DNA of 64,000 bases from Pseudomonas triticifolii (lineage in GTDB: Bacteria > Pseudomonadota > Gammaproteobacteria > Pseudomonadales > Pseudomonadaceae): NCBI RefSeq assembly GCF_014358015.1, contig NZ_JACONV010000008.1, positions 1 to 64,000 of the forward strand, in the 5' to 3' direction. The notes below the pieces were generated by a model that saw only the letters and a program-made list of their open reading frames with translations, had not been told where the DNA came from and ran no database searches. Within the stretch, counting starts at the first letter, position 1, and each line of letters opens with the position of its first letter. Below are positions 27,086 through 36,324 of this stretch, one piece after another. The translations under genes and the position numbers were made by a program.

Positions 27086-28024
27086 ATGCGTATCTTGATC
27101 GTGGGTGCAGGCGCCATTGGTGGCTATTTTGGCGGTCGTCTGCTTGAGGCAGGACGTCAGGTAACCTTTCTGGTCCGGCCGGGCAGGGCGCAAGCGCTTG
27201 ATCGAGATGGACTGGTGGTGCGCAGTGCGCTAGGTAATTTCCAGTACCCAGCTCCCCCTTATGTGTTGGCCAATGTATTGGGCGAGCCGTACGACTTGAT
27301 CCTGCTCAGTTGCAAGGCTTTCGATCTGAAGGCGTGCATGGATGCTTTTGCCCCGGCCGTCGGGCCTGACACTTTGATTCTTTCGCTGCTCAACGGCATG
27401 GCGCACCTGGAGCGTCTGAGCGAGCGTTTCGGTGCTCAGGCCGTGCTGGGCGGGCAATGTCTGATTTCGGTGGATCGTGACGCGGCCGGCGCCATCCTGC
27501 ACCTCAACCAGACCCACCAGCTGTCGTTCGGCGAGCTGAGCGGTGCGCTGACGCCGCGTATTCTGAGGGTTGCCGAATCTCTGGCAGATGCCGGTTTCGA
27601 AGCCAGTCTGAGCCAGCACATTGTGCAAGGCATGTGGGACAAATGGTGCTTTATCGCCACGCTCGCGGCCGTTACCGCCAGTATGCGTGCACCCTTGTGC
27701 GATATTCTCAGCGCTGGCGGCGAAGGTCTGATCATGAAAATGCACGGTGAGTGCGCAAGTATCGCGCTCGCAGCGGGCCATCCGCTGGATGCCAGGGTCA
27801 GGCAGCGCCATCTGCAGATGCTGATTCAGACGGGTTCTACGCTTACGGCGTCCATGCTCAGAGACATCGAACGGGGTTCACCTACCGAGGTCGAACAGAT
27901 TCTGGGCGATATGCTTGCCAGGCGTAATGCCCTCGGCGTGGTTTGCGGCGAACTGTCGGTGCTGGAGTTCTCCTGCACCCATGTCAGGGCCTACGAGGCG
28001 CGTCGCGTTCGAGAGCACCCGTGA
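27086..28024 (+). CDS. Ketopantoate reductase family protein (PanE/ApbA-like)
   Basis: A 312-residue NADPH-dependent reductase of the PanE/ApbA family. The nucleotide site is ILIVGAGAIGGYFGGRLLEAG (residues 3-23), followed by the family segments LLSCKAFDL, LLNGMAHLERL, and in the C-terminal domain GMWDKWCFIATLAAVTA and RGSPTEVEQILGDML. The last carries the SPTE-like substrate motif. An AGGAG precedes the ATG at 27086. A dedicated ketopantoate reductase gene is usual elsewhere in Pseudomonas, so this is probably a paralogue acting with the upstream flavoprotein. Confidence 0.85.
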   Translation: MRILIVGAGAIGGYFGGRLLEAGRQVTFLVRPGRAQALDRDGLVVRSALGNFQYPAPPYVLANVLGEPYDLILLSCKAFDLKACMDAFAPAVGPDTLILSLLNGMAHLERLSERFGAQAVLGGQCLISVDRDAAGAILHLNQTHQLSFGELSGALTPRILRVAESLADAGFEASLSQHIVQGMWDKWCFIATLAAVTASMRAPLCDILSAGGEGLIMKMHGECASIALAAGHPLDARVRQRHLQMLIQTGSTLTASMLRDIERGSPTEVEQILGDMLARRNALGVVCGELSVLEFSCTHVRAYEARRVREHP

Positions 28025-28083
28025 TACCCCTTTGGGTTGACGGGTGATCATTGCATTCAAGTAGTCATCTGGAGGTGCTACTC

Positions 28084-28326
28084 ATGCCAGTCAAACACGA
28101 TTTGTTCGCGGATTTGGAGTTGACCAGGGAAGAGATTGTCGAGCGCAGCAGCGCCGATGCCACGTTGAGTCTATTACTCAAAGAGTACGACAACGCCGAT
28201 GACGAAGTGCTGAATGCCGAAAAGGGAACCGCAGGAGGTATTGGCGATGACGCGCTCAAAAAGCTCAAGGAAAAACGCCTGTTGGTGAAAGACCGGATTG
28301 TCCAGCGTCTTTCCAGGCCGCACTAA
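28084..28326 (+). CDS. DUF465 (YdcH-like) small protein
   Basis: An 80-residue acidic, mostly helical protein. The core LSLLLKEYDNADDEVLNAEKG and LKKLKEKRLLVKDRIVQRL is the paired-helix pattern of the DUF465 family. CTGGAGG lies before the ATG at 28084. Function of the family is unknown. Confidence 0.8.
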   Translation: MPVKHDLFADLELTREEIVERSSADATLSLLLKEYDNADDEVLNAEKGTAGGIGDDALKKLKEKRLLVKDRIVQRLSRPH

Positions 28327-28374
28327 TCGTAGCGTGTACAACGGGCTGTTCCAGCCCCGCAGAAAACAGGACAG

Positions 28375-28393
28375 ACGGCCCCCATGGGGCCGT
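28375..28393 (+). terminator. Terminator of the DUF465 gene
   Basis: ACGGCCCC CAT GGGGCCGT is a perfect eight-pair stem with TTTG after it. Confidence 0.7.
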
Positions 28394-28467
28394 TTGTGCA
28401 TTCTCTGCGAGGTTATCGGTCTGCTGCGCCGAGTGGTCAATCAGGACGCGGTGGGGAACGTCGCCCA

Positions 28468-28495
28468 TAAAAAACGGCGCCACGAGGGGCGCCGT
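28468..28495 (-). terminator. Intrinsic terminator of csrA
   Basis: On the minus strand ACGGCGCC and GGCGCCGT enclose a six-base loop and are followed by six T residues, a textbook terminator. Confidence 0.85.
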
Positions 28496-28500
28496 ACAAC

Positions 28501-28529
28501 TGCTGATCCGCCAAAGGGGCGGATCAGCA
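28501..28529 (-). repeat. Second stem-loop in the csrA 3' region
   Basis: TGCTGATCCGCC and GGCGGATCAGCA form a perfect twelve-pair stem with a five-base loop, between the csrA stop and its terminator. It may protect the 3' end of the short csrA message. Confidence 0.65.
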
Positions 28530-28555
28530 TTGAATGAGGGGGTGCAGCGTGTTCG

Positions 28556-28744
28556 TTATTGTGGGTCCTGGTTAGGAGCCAGTTCTGCCTGAATGCGTTT
28601 GTAGATTTCTTCGCGATGCACGGAAACGTTTTTCGGTGCATTGATGCCCAGCCGGACTTGAAGCCCTTGAACGCCAAGAATCGTCACAGTGATCTCATCA
28701 CCGATGTTTATGCTTTCGCCTACTTTGCGAGTGAGTATCAACAT
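28556..28744 (-). CDS. csrA: CsrA/RsmA carbon storage regulator
   Basis: A 62-residue RNA-binding regulator that represses or stabilises messages by binding GGA motifs. It is full length, with the conserved [25 protein letters not shown] start (strand 1 with Leu4 and Arg6) and the [20 protein letters not shown] core including the RNA-contacting Val/His/Arg block. AAGGA precedes the ATG. P. syringae carries several csrA paralogues; this one stands alone rather than beside lysC or an alanyl-tRNA synthetase gene. It has its own promoter and two 3' stem-loops. Confidence 0.95.
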   Translation of the reverse strand: MLILTRKVGESINIGDEITVTILGVQGLQVRLGINAPKNVSVHREEIYKRIQAELAPNQDPQ

Positions 28745-29286
28745 AATCTTTTCCTTGATGGCCTCTTGAAAATGCCTCTCTCAAGAGGCTGGCGTTTGCC
28801 TTTGCGTAGTGATTGTTGCCGAGTGCATCCAAATGCATCCGTCCTAAGACGTCGCGGTGGTGAAATTAATTCCCTCGGTTCATTTTCTTGTCATCCAGAT
28901 TTGCATCCGGGATATGACGAGTGCGCCAATTCTGCCCGCTTTGACCTGAAAATGCCCGTATTTACTGGCGTGACTTAAAAAGTAACGTGATCAGGAGCAC
29001 ATTCGGAGCAGGGCCTACCCTTCTGACGAAGCGTAAGCGGGTGTATCTCAGAATGTTTCTAAGCGTAGGCAGTGCTGCGAAACATTGCCTGAGCTTTCTG
29101 AAAATTCAACAGAAATAGATGTAAATAGGCGTAGGAAACAGCATTTGGACAGCTTTGCAGATAAACGATGCTCGTCAGGAGCGTGCTGTGCAAACGGGAA
29201 GAGGCGGGAAGAAGGAGAGGATGCGCAACGGTTTGCAGCAGAACCTTCACGGGCAGGACGCCCGCAAAGGTTCAGTACCGGTGTAT
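28745..29286. other. Gap between csrA and the gluconate permease gene
   Basis: 542 bases. The first part upstream of csrA is its promoter. Near the far end lies a hairpin (29242-29272). No gene is supported. Confidence 0.5.
29242..29272 (-). terminator. Hairpin after the gluconate permease gene
   Basis: AACCTT and AAGGTT flank an inner CGGGC/GCCCG stem and a five-base loop, 15 bases past the permease stop on the minus strand. No T run follows. Confidence 0.55.
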
Positions 29287-30639
29287 TCAGATCGCCATCG
29301 ACAGCAACATGATGAAGATCAGGCCCACAACCGAGAGGATGGTTTCCATCACGGTCCAGGTCTTGAAGGTTTCGGCAACGGTCATGTTGAAGTATTGCTT
29401 GACCAGCCAGAAGCCTGCGTCGTTGACGTGCGACAGAATCAGCGAACCTGCACCGGTGGCCAGCACCAGCAACTCGCGATTCACACCCGGGATCAGGCCG
29501 ACCACCGGGGCCACGATGCCCGCACCGGTGATGGTTGCCACGGTCGCCGAACCGGTGGCCACACGAATCACCGCAGCCACCAGCCAGGCCAGCATGATCG
29601 GATTGATCTGCGCCTGTACCGCCATGTGACCAATTACATCACCCACACCACTGGCAACCAGCATCTGCTTGAAGCCGCCGCCGGCACCGACGATCAGCAC
29701 AATCGCGGCAACCGGTGCCAGGCTCTGGTCCAGCAGCTTCATGATCTTGGAGCGGTCGAAGCCACGCGCAGCACCGAAGGTGTAGAACGCCAGCAGCAGA
29801 GCCGCGAGCAGGGCGGTGATCGGGTGACCGATCAGGTCCATCCAGATGCGGAACAGGTTGCCTTCCGGCAACGCAACGTCAGCAAATGTCTTGAGCAGCA
29901 TCAGGAAGACCGGCAGCAGAATCGTGACCAGCGTGATGCCGAAGCCGGGCAGGTTTTCGGTGCTCGATTCCTTGGCGATCTGGTCCATCAGTTCCTGCGA
30001 CGGTGTGCCAGGAATGTATTTGGAAATCCATTTGCCGTAGATCGGACCTGCAATGATTGCGGTCGGCAGCGCGATGATCAGGCCGTAGAAAATGGTTTTG
30101 CCGATATCAGCGCCAAAGATGCCGATGGCCAGAAGCGGACCCGGATGCGGCGGAACCAGACCGTGCACGGCCGACAGACCTGCCAGCAGCGGGATGCCGA
30201 TCTTGACGATGGACACACCGGTGCGACGCGCCACGATGAACACCAGCGGGATGAGCAGCACGAAGCCGATTTCGAAGAACAGCGGGATGCCGACCAGGAA
30301 CGCCGAGAACATCATTGCCCAATGCACTTTCTGCTTGCCGAACGTGCGGATCAGGGTTTGCGCGATCTGATCCGCGCCGCCTGAATCGGCCATCAGCTTG
30401 CCGAGCATGGTGCCCAGCCCGAGGATGATGCCGACAAAGCCCAGCACACCGCCGAAGCCGTCCTGGAAGGATTTCATGACTTTTTCCACCGGCATCCCGG
30501 AGGTCAGGCCGAGGAAGCCAGCCGCCAGTGTCAGCGCGACGAAAGGGTGAACCTTGAATTGGGTGATCAGCAGCACAAGGCCAACGATGGTCACCAACGC
30601 ATCGACGAGCAGGAACGTCTCATGGGTCATACCGAACAT
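29287..30639 (-). CDS. gntP: Gluconate:H+ symporter (GntP family)
   Basis: A 450-residue inner-membrane transporter with about twelve hydrophobic segments. Family signatures include FVALTLAAGFLGLTSGMP, GFGGVLGFVGIILGLGTMLGKL, LVPPHPGPLLAIGIFGADIGKT, and the C-terminal GAGSLILSHVNDAGFWLVKQYF. Length and motifs match GntP-type gluconate permeases. GGAGAG precedes the ATG. It is followed in the gene order by gntK on the same strand, and a GntR operator lies 64 bases upstream. Confidence 0.93.
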   Translation of the reverse strand: MFGMTHETFLLVDALVTIVGLVLLITQFKVHPFVALTLAAGFLGLTSGMPVEKVMKSFQDGFGGVLGFVGIILGLGTMLGKLMADSGGADQIAQTLIRTFGKQKVHWAMMFSAFLVGIPLFFEIGFVLLIPLVFIVARRTGVSIVKIGIPLLAGLSAVHGLVPPHPGPLLAIGIFGADIGKTIFYGLIIALPTAIIAGPIYGKWISKYIPGTPSQELMDQIAKESSTENLPGFGITLVTILLPVFLMLLKTFADVALPEGNLFRIWMDLIGHPITALLAALLLAFYTFGAARGFDRSKIMKLLDQSLAPVAAIVLIVGAGGGFKQMLVASGVGDVIGHMAVQAQINPIMLAWLVAAVIRVATGSATVATITGAGIVAPVVGLIPGVNRELLVLATGAGSLILSHVNDAGFWLVKQYFNMTVAETFKTWTVMETILSVVGLIFIMLLSMAI

Positions 30640-30702
30640 GGGTGTCTCTCCGGTTATTATTTTAAGGTGCCGCCAACAACGACAGCGCCCTTTCGTGTGT
30701 GC

Positions 30703-30718
30703 AAGACAGCGCTGTCTT
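30703..30718 (-). promoter_or_regulatory. GntR operator 1 (permease promoter)
   Basis: AAGACAGCGCTGTCTT is a perfect 16-base palindrome between gntK and the permease gene, so the permease probably has its own GntR-controlled promoter. Confidence 0.85.
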
Positions 30719-30735
30719 TTGCACTCACGCCTTTA

Positions 30736-31263
30736 TCAGGCGTGGGAGTCTTTCCACCAGGCTGCCGCTTGCGTGCCAATCTGCTCGATGGACTGAGTTG
30801 CATCGACCACCAGAGTCAGCGGTTCGCCATAGGGCGCTTCGAGCGTTGCAAACTGACTGTCCACCAGGCTTGCCGGCATGAAATGCCCGGGCCGGTGCGA
30901 GCAGCGTTCGACGGCGAGCTCCTTGGTCAGTTCCAGAAACACGAAGCCCAGGCCCGGAACAGCATCACGCAGTCGCTGGCGGTAGATGAGCTTGAGGGCC
31001 GAGCAGGTCAGAACAGGGTGTTCGCCGCGGGCGAGGGCGGCGGCGAGCTCTTCACCCAGTCGGGTCAGCCAGCCGGCGCGGTCCTGGTCGTTGAGAGGGG
31101 TCCCGGCACTCATCTTCTCGATGTTGGCCGGCGGGTGGAAGGCATCGCCTTCGATGAGGCGACCTCCGCTCTTGAGTGCAATTTCGGCACCCACGGCACT
31201 TTTGCCGCAGCCCGAGACACCCATCACCACAAGGGCTGAAATAGCAGTATTCGCAGTTGTCAC
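30736..31263 (-). CDS. gntK: Gluconokinase GntK
   Basis: A kinase of about 175 residues that phosphorylates gluconate to 6-phosphogluconate. It has a P loop (VVMGVSGCGKSAVG), the family DAFHPPANIEKMSAGTPLNDQDRAGWL segment and the lid RPGHFMPASLVDSQFATLE. Two GTG starts compete: 31272, and 31263, which has GAGGTG at a better distance and is used here. The product feeds the Entner-Doudoroff and pentose-phosphate routes. The permease gene lies downstream. Confidence 0.93.
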   Translation of the reverse strand: MTTANTAISALVVMGVSGCGKSAVGAEIALKSGGRLIEGDAFHPPANIEKMSAGTPLNDQDRAGWLTRLGEELAAALARGEHPVLTCSALKLIYRQRLRDAVPGLGFVFLELTKELAVERCSHRPGHFMPASLVDSQFATLEAPYGEPLTLVVDATQSIEQIGTQAAAWWKDSHA

Positions 31264-31281
31264 AGTAGGCACCTCATCTGG

Positions 31282-31295
31282 AGACAGCGCTGTCT
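31282..31295 (-). promoter_or_regulatory. GntR operator 2 (gntK promoter)
   Basis: AGACAGCGCTGTCT, a perfect 14-base palindrome identical to the core of operator 1, about 20 bases before gntK. Confidence 0.85.
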
Positions 31296-31443
31296 TTGTC
31301 CGATGGACATAAGCCTCAGCCCAAGCTGTTCCAGTTCTTGTCGTTGTTTTGGGTTCAACATAAACATCGGAGGCTGTTCTCCGTGGCGACCCTGCGCGGG
31401 TGGCAAATATGAAACCAGCGATAAAGCATTGTCACGGTCCGTG

Positions 31444-31457
31444 AGACAGCGCTACCT
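31444..31457 (+). promoter_or_regulatory. GntR operator 3 (gntR promoter)
   Basis: AGACAGCGCTACCT, an imperfect copy of the same operator, 49 bases before gntR, consistent with autoregulation at lower affinity. Confidence 0.7.
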
Positions 31458-31505
31458 TATGGGGCATTAGACACATTTGGCAACCCCTATATTAGTTGGC
31501 AACGC

Positions 31506-32522
31506 ATGATGCGCATTGGTTCCCGTTCCACCGGTCGTCCGACCCTTAATGAAGTGGCTCGCCTGGCTGCCGTTTCCCCTATTACGGCGTCACGGGCGCT
31601 GCGGGGCGTCGCGACTGTTGCGCCAGAACTGGTGGAAAAGGTCCGCGCAGCAGCCCAGAGCCTGGGCTATGTCGCCAACCCTGCCGCTCGCGCCCTGGCG
31701 TCGTCCTGCAGCCAGACGGTCGTGGTGCTGGTGCCTTCGCTCGCCAACCAGTTGTTCATCGAAACGCTGGAGGCCATTCAGGATGTCTTGCGTCCTCGCG
31801 GCCTGGACGTGGTGATCGGCAACTATCACTACTCGCCCGAGGAAGAGGAGAACTTGCTGCGCAACCATTTGGTCAACCGGCCGCGCGGTATTCTGCTGAC
31901 CGGTTCCGACCGCACACAGGCTTCGCATCAGATGCTGGAAGCCAGTGGGATTGCGTGTGTGCACATGATGGAGCTGGACCCTCGCCCGGGCACCTACAGC
32001 GTGGGATTTTCCCAGGAACAGGCGGGTGCGCAGGCGGCCCGGCACTTGTTGGGCAGAGGTCGCAAGCGACTGGCCTACATGGCCGCTCAGCTCGACACTC
32101 GAGTGTTGCAGCGTGGCGCAGGGTTTCGTCAGGTGCTGGAAGACGCTGGTCTGTTCGACGCCGAACTGCAGGTCACGACGCCTTTGCCATCGTCGATAGG
32201 CCTGGGCGGCGAGCTGTTCGCACAGCTGCTGGACGAGCATCCTGATGTCGATGGCATTTTCTTCTGTAACGACGACCTGGCGCAGGGCGCATCGCTTGAG
32301 GCCTTGCGCCTGGGGATTGCCATTCCCCGGCAGGTCTCGCTGATCGGTTTCAACGATCTGCCGGGCTCGGCGCACATGGTGCCGCGCCTGACGTCTATCC
32401 GCACCCCGCGACAGGAAGTCGGCCAACGTGCGGCCCAGCTGTTGCTGGGGCTGCTGGACGGCGTCGTTCAGCAATCGCGGGTGGATCTGGGGTTCGAGCT
32501 GGTGGTGCGCGAGAGTTCATGA
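31506..32522 (+). CDS. gntR: LacI-type gluconate regulator GntR
   Basis: A 338-residue LacI/GalR repressor: helix-turn-helix PTLNEVARLAAVSPITASRALRG (about 11-33), hinge NPAARALAS, and a periplasmic-binding-type sensor (about 65-335, ending GFNDLPGSAHMVPRLTSIRTPRQEVG). It diverges from gntK and the permease, and the three AGACAGCGCT sites around them make it their likely repressor, relieved by gluconate or 6-phosphogluconate as described for P. aeruginosa GntR. The start is at 31506 or the next ATG at 31509. Confidence 0.92.
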   Translation: MMRIGSRSTGRPTLNEVARLAAVSPITASRALRGVATVAPELVEKVRAAAQSLGYVANPAARALASSCSQTVVVLVPSLANQLFIETLEAIQDVLRPRGLDVVIGNYHYSPEEEENLLRNHLVNRPRGILLTGSDRTQASHQMLEASGIACVHMMELDPRPGTYSVGFSQEQAGAQAARHLLGRGRKRLAYMAAQLDTRVLQRGAGFRQVLEDAGLFDAELQVTTPLPSSIGLGGELFAQLLDEHPDVDGIFFCNDDLAQGASLEALRLGIAIPRQVSLIGFNDLPGSAHMVPRLTSIRTPRQEVGQRAAQLLLGLLDGVVQQSRVDLGFELVVRESS

Positions 32523-32824
32523 GTCCCTCATGAGCAGGTTGCTGACCAATGGCGAGCAACCTGCATAAGCCCCTGCCGCTCTGACGCGAGCCCCCGACTG
32601 CCTTGCCTCTCAACCTCTGAGAGCTTTTTTGCCACCACCTTGCACCCTTCTTTTACTGTCATTTCTGTCAGTACCCAACCCGTCTCGGTAAGTATTCAAT
32701 GACCTCAGGTTTTTGGATCCGGGTGGCATAAGCGCCGTTGCTACACCGTTCGTTGATGGGGCCATACCTTCTTATCTTTCCCCCATCGTGGCGGTCTCGC
32801 GAGACCTATTCTCAGGTGAGTGAC
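32523..32824. other. Leader of the beta-propeller gene
   Basis: 302 bases with the gntR hairpin and the promoter region of the next gene. No further feature is seen. Confidence 0.45.
32534..32564 (+). terminator. Terminator of gntR
   Basis: GCAGGTTGCT and AGCAACCTGC form a perfect ten-pair stem 12 bases after the gntR stop; no strong T run follows. Confidence 0.65.
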
Positions 32825-33796
32825 ATGCAAAAAAAAGCATCTCAGGACGTAAGGGCTTTTACCCATATGGCAGATCCGGACGGCGCAGGAATGCCGCTGG
32901 ACATTGCATGGCTGACAGGCATTATTCCGCTGGGCTTTGTCCCCAGGGAAATCGCCATCAGCCCAGATGAAAAAACGCTCTATGTGCCTCACAAAGACGG
33001 TAGAGAAATCAGCGTGGTCGACGTCGAGACCGCGAGCGTGGTGAATTGCATCAAAGGGGTGGGGCCGGGCGAGATCACCCTGAGCCCCGACGGCAAATGG
33101 CTCTACAGCGTCGGCAACAAAAAATGCTTTGTGATCAGCACCCTGACCTGCGAAGTGACCAGAGGCATCGCCTCAGGTAACGTGAACAGGATCGTTTGCA
33201 GCCTGGGTGGCCGTTTCATCTTCCTGTCGTTCAATTACGCGCCAGGCGGGCTGATTCGCCAGATCGAAACGCAGGACTACAACGTTGTTAACGATTTCGA
33301 TTTGGGTACGTTATCCAATGCCTCGTGGGTGCTGGGCGTCAGCCCTGAAAACGATCGCTTCTACGCCTCGGCTCTGGTCACAGGAACTGATGCCTCCACG
33401 GTGTCTGCCATTGGTACGGTCGATTATCTCCAGCACGACATTCCGGGTTTTACCGAACCGCAATCGCTGGCCGTCAGCTCGGACGGGACTCGGTTGTATG
33501 TGGGCGGTATCGATGAGGTGTATGTGGTCGATGCGACCACTTGCAGAATGTTCTATCGGGAAAAGATCGGCTCGCAGGGCTACCCCGTCAAGGTCATCGG
33601 CATCACGCCGGATGATCGCTACGTGTACGCGGTTTGCACCTGTAATTTCGACGTGTACAGGATCGATACCCTAAAGGGCACGGTCGCCTGCGTAGCCTTC
33701 TTCCCATCCTTGGGTGGCTCAGTGTTGAATGCATCTGGAACCCATCTCTACAGCACGCATACCGACATGAACTGGATCTCCATCTACAAGCTGTAG
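32825..33796 (+). CDS. YncE-like beta-propeller protein
   Basis: A 323-residue protein of repeated four-stranded blades, each marked by a phrase such as AISPDEKTLYVPHKDG, TLSPDGKWLYSVGN, AVSSDGTRLYVGGIDE and GITPDDRYVYAVC. This is the YVTN/YncE-type seven-bladed propeller. No signal peptide is visible after the ATG at 32825 (preceded by AGGTGAG), unlike most secreted relatives. The frame is open to 32738 but that extension is unconvincing. Function unknown; it may be a scaffold or bind a small ligand. Confidence 0.75.
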   Translation: MQKKASQDVRAFTHMADPDGAGMPLDIAWLTGIIPLGFVPREIAISPDEKTLYVPHKDGREISVVDVETASVVNCIKGVGPGEITLSPDGKWLYSVGNKKCFVISTLTCEVTRGIASGNVNRIVCSLGGRFIFLSFNYAPGGLIRQIETQDYNVVNDFDLGTLSNASWVLGVSPENDRFYASALVTGTDASTVSAIGTVDYLQHDIPGFTEPQSLAVSSDGTRLYVGGIDEVYVVDATTCRMFYREKIGSQGYPVKVIGITPDDRYVYAVCTCNFDVYRIDTLKGTVACVAFFPSLGGSVLNASGTHLYSTHTDMNWISIYKL

Positions 33797-33854
33797 CGTT
33801 ATATGCACTGACCTCGCCGCCGCCAGCATTTCGAACCTCTTCATTCAGACAAAG

Positions 33855-33902
33855 GCCGAATGTTTCTCAGGGCACCGCGCACGGGCCTGAGAAATATTCG
33901 GC
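33855..33902. terminator. Bidirectional terminator glcB / propeller gene
   Basis: A long stem, GCCGAATGTTTCTCAGG paired with CCTGAGAAATATTCGGC with one mismatch, lies between the two convergent genes and should stop both transcripts. Confidence 0.8.
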
Positions 33903-33915
33903 TCTGCCGTGCGGG

Positions 33916-36096
33916 TTATTGACCGTGGTTCTTGAACGCCAGCCTCGATTCGTGCAGCAGCGGCTCGGTGTAGCCAGCCGGCTGTTCGCAGCCCTTGAAC
34001 ACCAGGTCGCAGGCGGCCTTGAAAGCTACCGATTGCTTGAAATCTGTGGCCATGGGGCGGTACTGCGAGTCCCCGGCGTTCTGCTTGTCCACCACTTTGG
34101 CCATACGCTCCAGCACGCTTTGCACGTACTCCTTGTCGACCACCTTGTGCAGCAGCCAGTTGGCCATGTGCTGACTGGAAATACGCAGCGTGGCGCGATC
34201 CTCCATCAGCCCGACATTGTGGATGTCCGGCACCTTGGAACAACCCACGCCTTGTTCGACCCAGCGCACCACATAGCCGAGCAGGCCTTGCGCATTGTTC
34301 TCCAGTTCTTCGCGAATCTGCTCCGGGGTCCAGTGCGGTGCAGCGACCACCGGGATGGTCAGCAAATCGTCGAGCAACTGTTCGCTCACGTCGGCCAGGC
34401 TGACCTGTTCAAGCGTCTGCTGAACGGCCCGTACATCGACGTGATGATAGTGCAGGGCGTGCAGGGTGGCGGCTGTTGGTGACGGCACCCAGGCCGTGGT
34501 GGCGCCGGATTGCGGATGGCCGATTTTCTGCTCCAGCATGTCGGCCATCCGGTCCGGCATTGCCCACATGCCCTTGCCGATCTGTGCGCGTCCGCGCAAT
34601 CCGCAAGACAGTCCTACCAGCACGTTGCTGCGCTCGTAAGCCTTGATCCAGGGCGTGTTCTTCATCTCGCCCTTGCGCAGCACCGCGCCTGCCTTCATGG
34701 CACTGTGAATTTCATCACCGGTGCGGTCCAGAAAACCGGTATTGATGAACGCCACCCGTGCCGAGGCCGCTTCGATGCAAGCCTTGAGGTTGACGCTGGT
34801 GCGCCGTTCCTCGTCCATGATGCCCATCTTCACCGTGTGGCGCTCAAGCTTGAGCATGTCCTCTATTCTGCTGAGCAACTGGTCGGCAAAGGCCACTTCG
34901 TCCGGGCCGTGCATCTTGGGTTTGACGATGTAAATGCTGCCTGCCCGTGAGTTGCCGCGCCGGGTCAAATCGTGCAGGGCAATCAGGCTGGTCATGACGC
35001 CGTCCAGGATTCCTTCGGGAATTTCATGCCCGTCGCGGTCGACAATCGCAGGGTTGGTCATCAGGTGGCCGACATTGCGAATGAACAGCAGTGACCGCCC
35101 GCGCAACTTGAGTTCACCGCCCTTGGCCGCTGTGTAGGTGCGGTCGGGATTCAGACGCCGGGTGACAGCCTTGCCGCCTTTGTCGATGGTCTCGACCAGA
35201 TCACCTTTCATCAGCCCCAACCAGTTGCGATACACCAGCACCTTGTCGTCGGCATCCACGGCGGCAACCGAGTCTTCGCAATCGATGATGGTCGAGAGTG
35301 CCGACTCCAGCAGCAGGTCTTTGATCCCCGCCATGTCGCTGCTGCCCACCGGGTGACGCGGGTCGATCTGGATTTCGATGTGCAGGCCGTTGTTCTTCAG
35401 CAGAATGGCCTCAGGCTTATCGGGCTCACCCTGAAAACCCACATACTTTTCCGGCTGTTGCAGGGCGGTTCGGGTGCCATCGGCCAGTGTGATGTGCAAC
35501 TGGCTGTCTTCGATGTGATAGCGACGGGCGTCGATGTGGCTGCCTTTGGCAAGCGGCGCACTGGTGTCGAGCAGTTCGCGGGCAAAGACGATCACCTTGG
35601 CACCGCGCAGCGGGTTGTAGCCTGCGCTGATTTCGGCGCCATTGGCGGTGGAGATGGCGTCGGTGCCGTAGAGCGCGTCGTACAGCGAACCCCAGCGGGC
35701 ATTGGCGGCATTGAGCGCGTAACGCGCGTTGCTGGCGGGAACCACCAGTTGCGGGCCGGCCTGTTCACTGATTTCCAGATCGACATTGGAGGTCGTCGCG
35801 CTGACGTGCTCGGGGGCCGTGCGTAGATAGCCGATCGTTTTCAGAAACGCGCGATAGGCGGGCATGTCGCTGATCGGCCCGGGATGCTCTTCATGCCAAG
35901 TGTCGAGTTCTGTCTGCAAGCGCTCGCGTTCGGCCAACAACTCGCGGTTGCGCGGGGCCAGTTCATGCACCAGGGCATCGAAGCTGCCCCAGAACGTTTC
36001 CGGGTCCAGGCCGGTGCCGGGCAGGACTTCTTCATCGACGAAGCGTTGCAGATTGACGGCCACCTTGAGGTCTTGGCATTTGATGAAGTCGGTCAT
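33916..36096 (-). CDS. glcB: Malate synthase G
   Basis: A 726-residue monomeric malate synthase that condenses glyoxylate with acetyl-CoA. Features include the [22 protein letters not shown] metal-site region, [29 protein letters not shown] with the metal-site glutamate neighbourhood, and [21 protein letters not shown]. It is the last gene of the glc operon (glcD-E-F-G-B), supplying the enzyme that uses the glyoxylate made by glycolate oxidase. A 228-base gap separates it from glcG, so it may also have its own promoter. Confidence 0.96.
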   Translation of the reverse strand: MTDFIKCQDLKVAVNLQRFVDEEVLPGTGLDPETFWGSFDALVHELAPRNRELLAERERLQTELDTWHEEHPGPISDMPAYRAFLKTIGYLRTAPEHVSATTSNVDLEISEQAGPQLVVPASNARYALNAANARWGSLYDALYGTDAISTANGAEISAGYNPLRGAKVIVFARELLDTSAPLAKGSHIDARRYHIEDSQLHITLADGTRTALQQPEKYVGFQGEPDKPEAILLKNNGLHIEIQIDPRHPVGSSDMAGIKDLLLESALSTIIDCEDSVAAVDADDKVLVYRNWLGLMKGDLVETIDKGGKAVTRRLNPDRTYTAAKGGELKLRGRSLLFIRNVGHLMTNPAIVDRDGHEIPEGILDGVMTSLIALHDLTRRGNSRAGSIYIVKPKMHGPDEVAFADQLLSRIEDMLKLERHTVKMGIMDEERRTSVNLKACIEAASARVAFINTGFLDRTGDEIHSAMKAGAVLRKGEMKNTPWIKAYERSNVLVGLSCGLRGRAQIGKGMWAMPDRMADMLEQKIGHPQSGATTAWVPSPTAATLHALHYHHVDVRAVQQTLEQVSLADVSEQLLDDLLTIPVVAAPHWTPEQIREELENNAQGLLGYVVRWVEQGVGCSKVPDIHNVGLMEDRATLRISSQHMANWLLHKVVDKEYVQSVLERMAKVVDKQNAGDSQYRPMATDFKQSVAFKAACDLVFKGCEQPAGYTEPLLHESRLAFKNHGQ

Positions 36097-36324
36097 GGAA
36101 AGAGGTCCTTGGTTAAGGTTTTATTCGTGCCACTGCCCTGCGTCGGCACCGAGCCTTGCTGGACAACTGTTTTGCCCAATCGGGAGCGAGGTCCGGGGCA
36201 CAGAATCTTGAACGGATGTACCGGCCGGTTCGTGAGCACGCTCACCCACGTCGCCCAATGTTGCGCTTTCAGACCCGCGTGTAACGATAATCGCCCACGC
36301 ACAGGAATGATTGATAACGTCTGT

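Noticed and set aside
29155..30384. 409-codon plus-strand frame opposite the gluconate permease
   Set aside because: Histidine, glutamine and arginine rich shadow of a clear transporter gene on the other strand.
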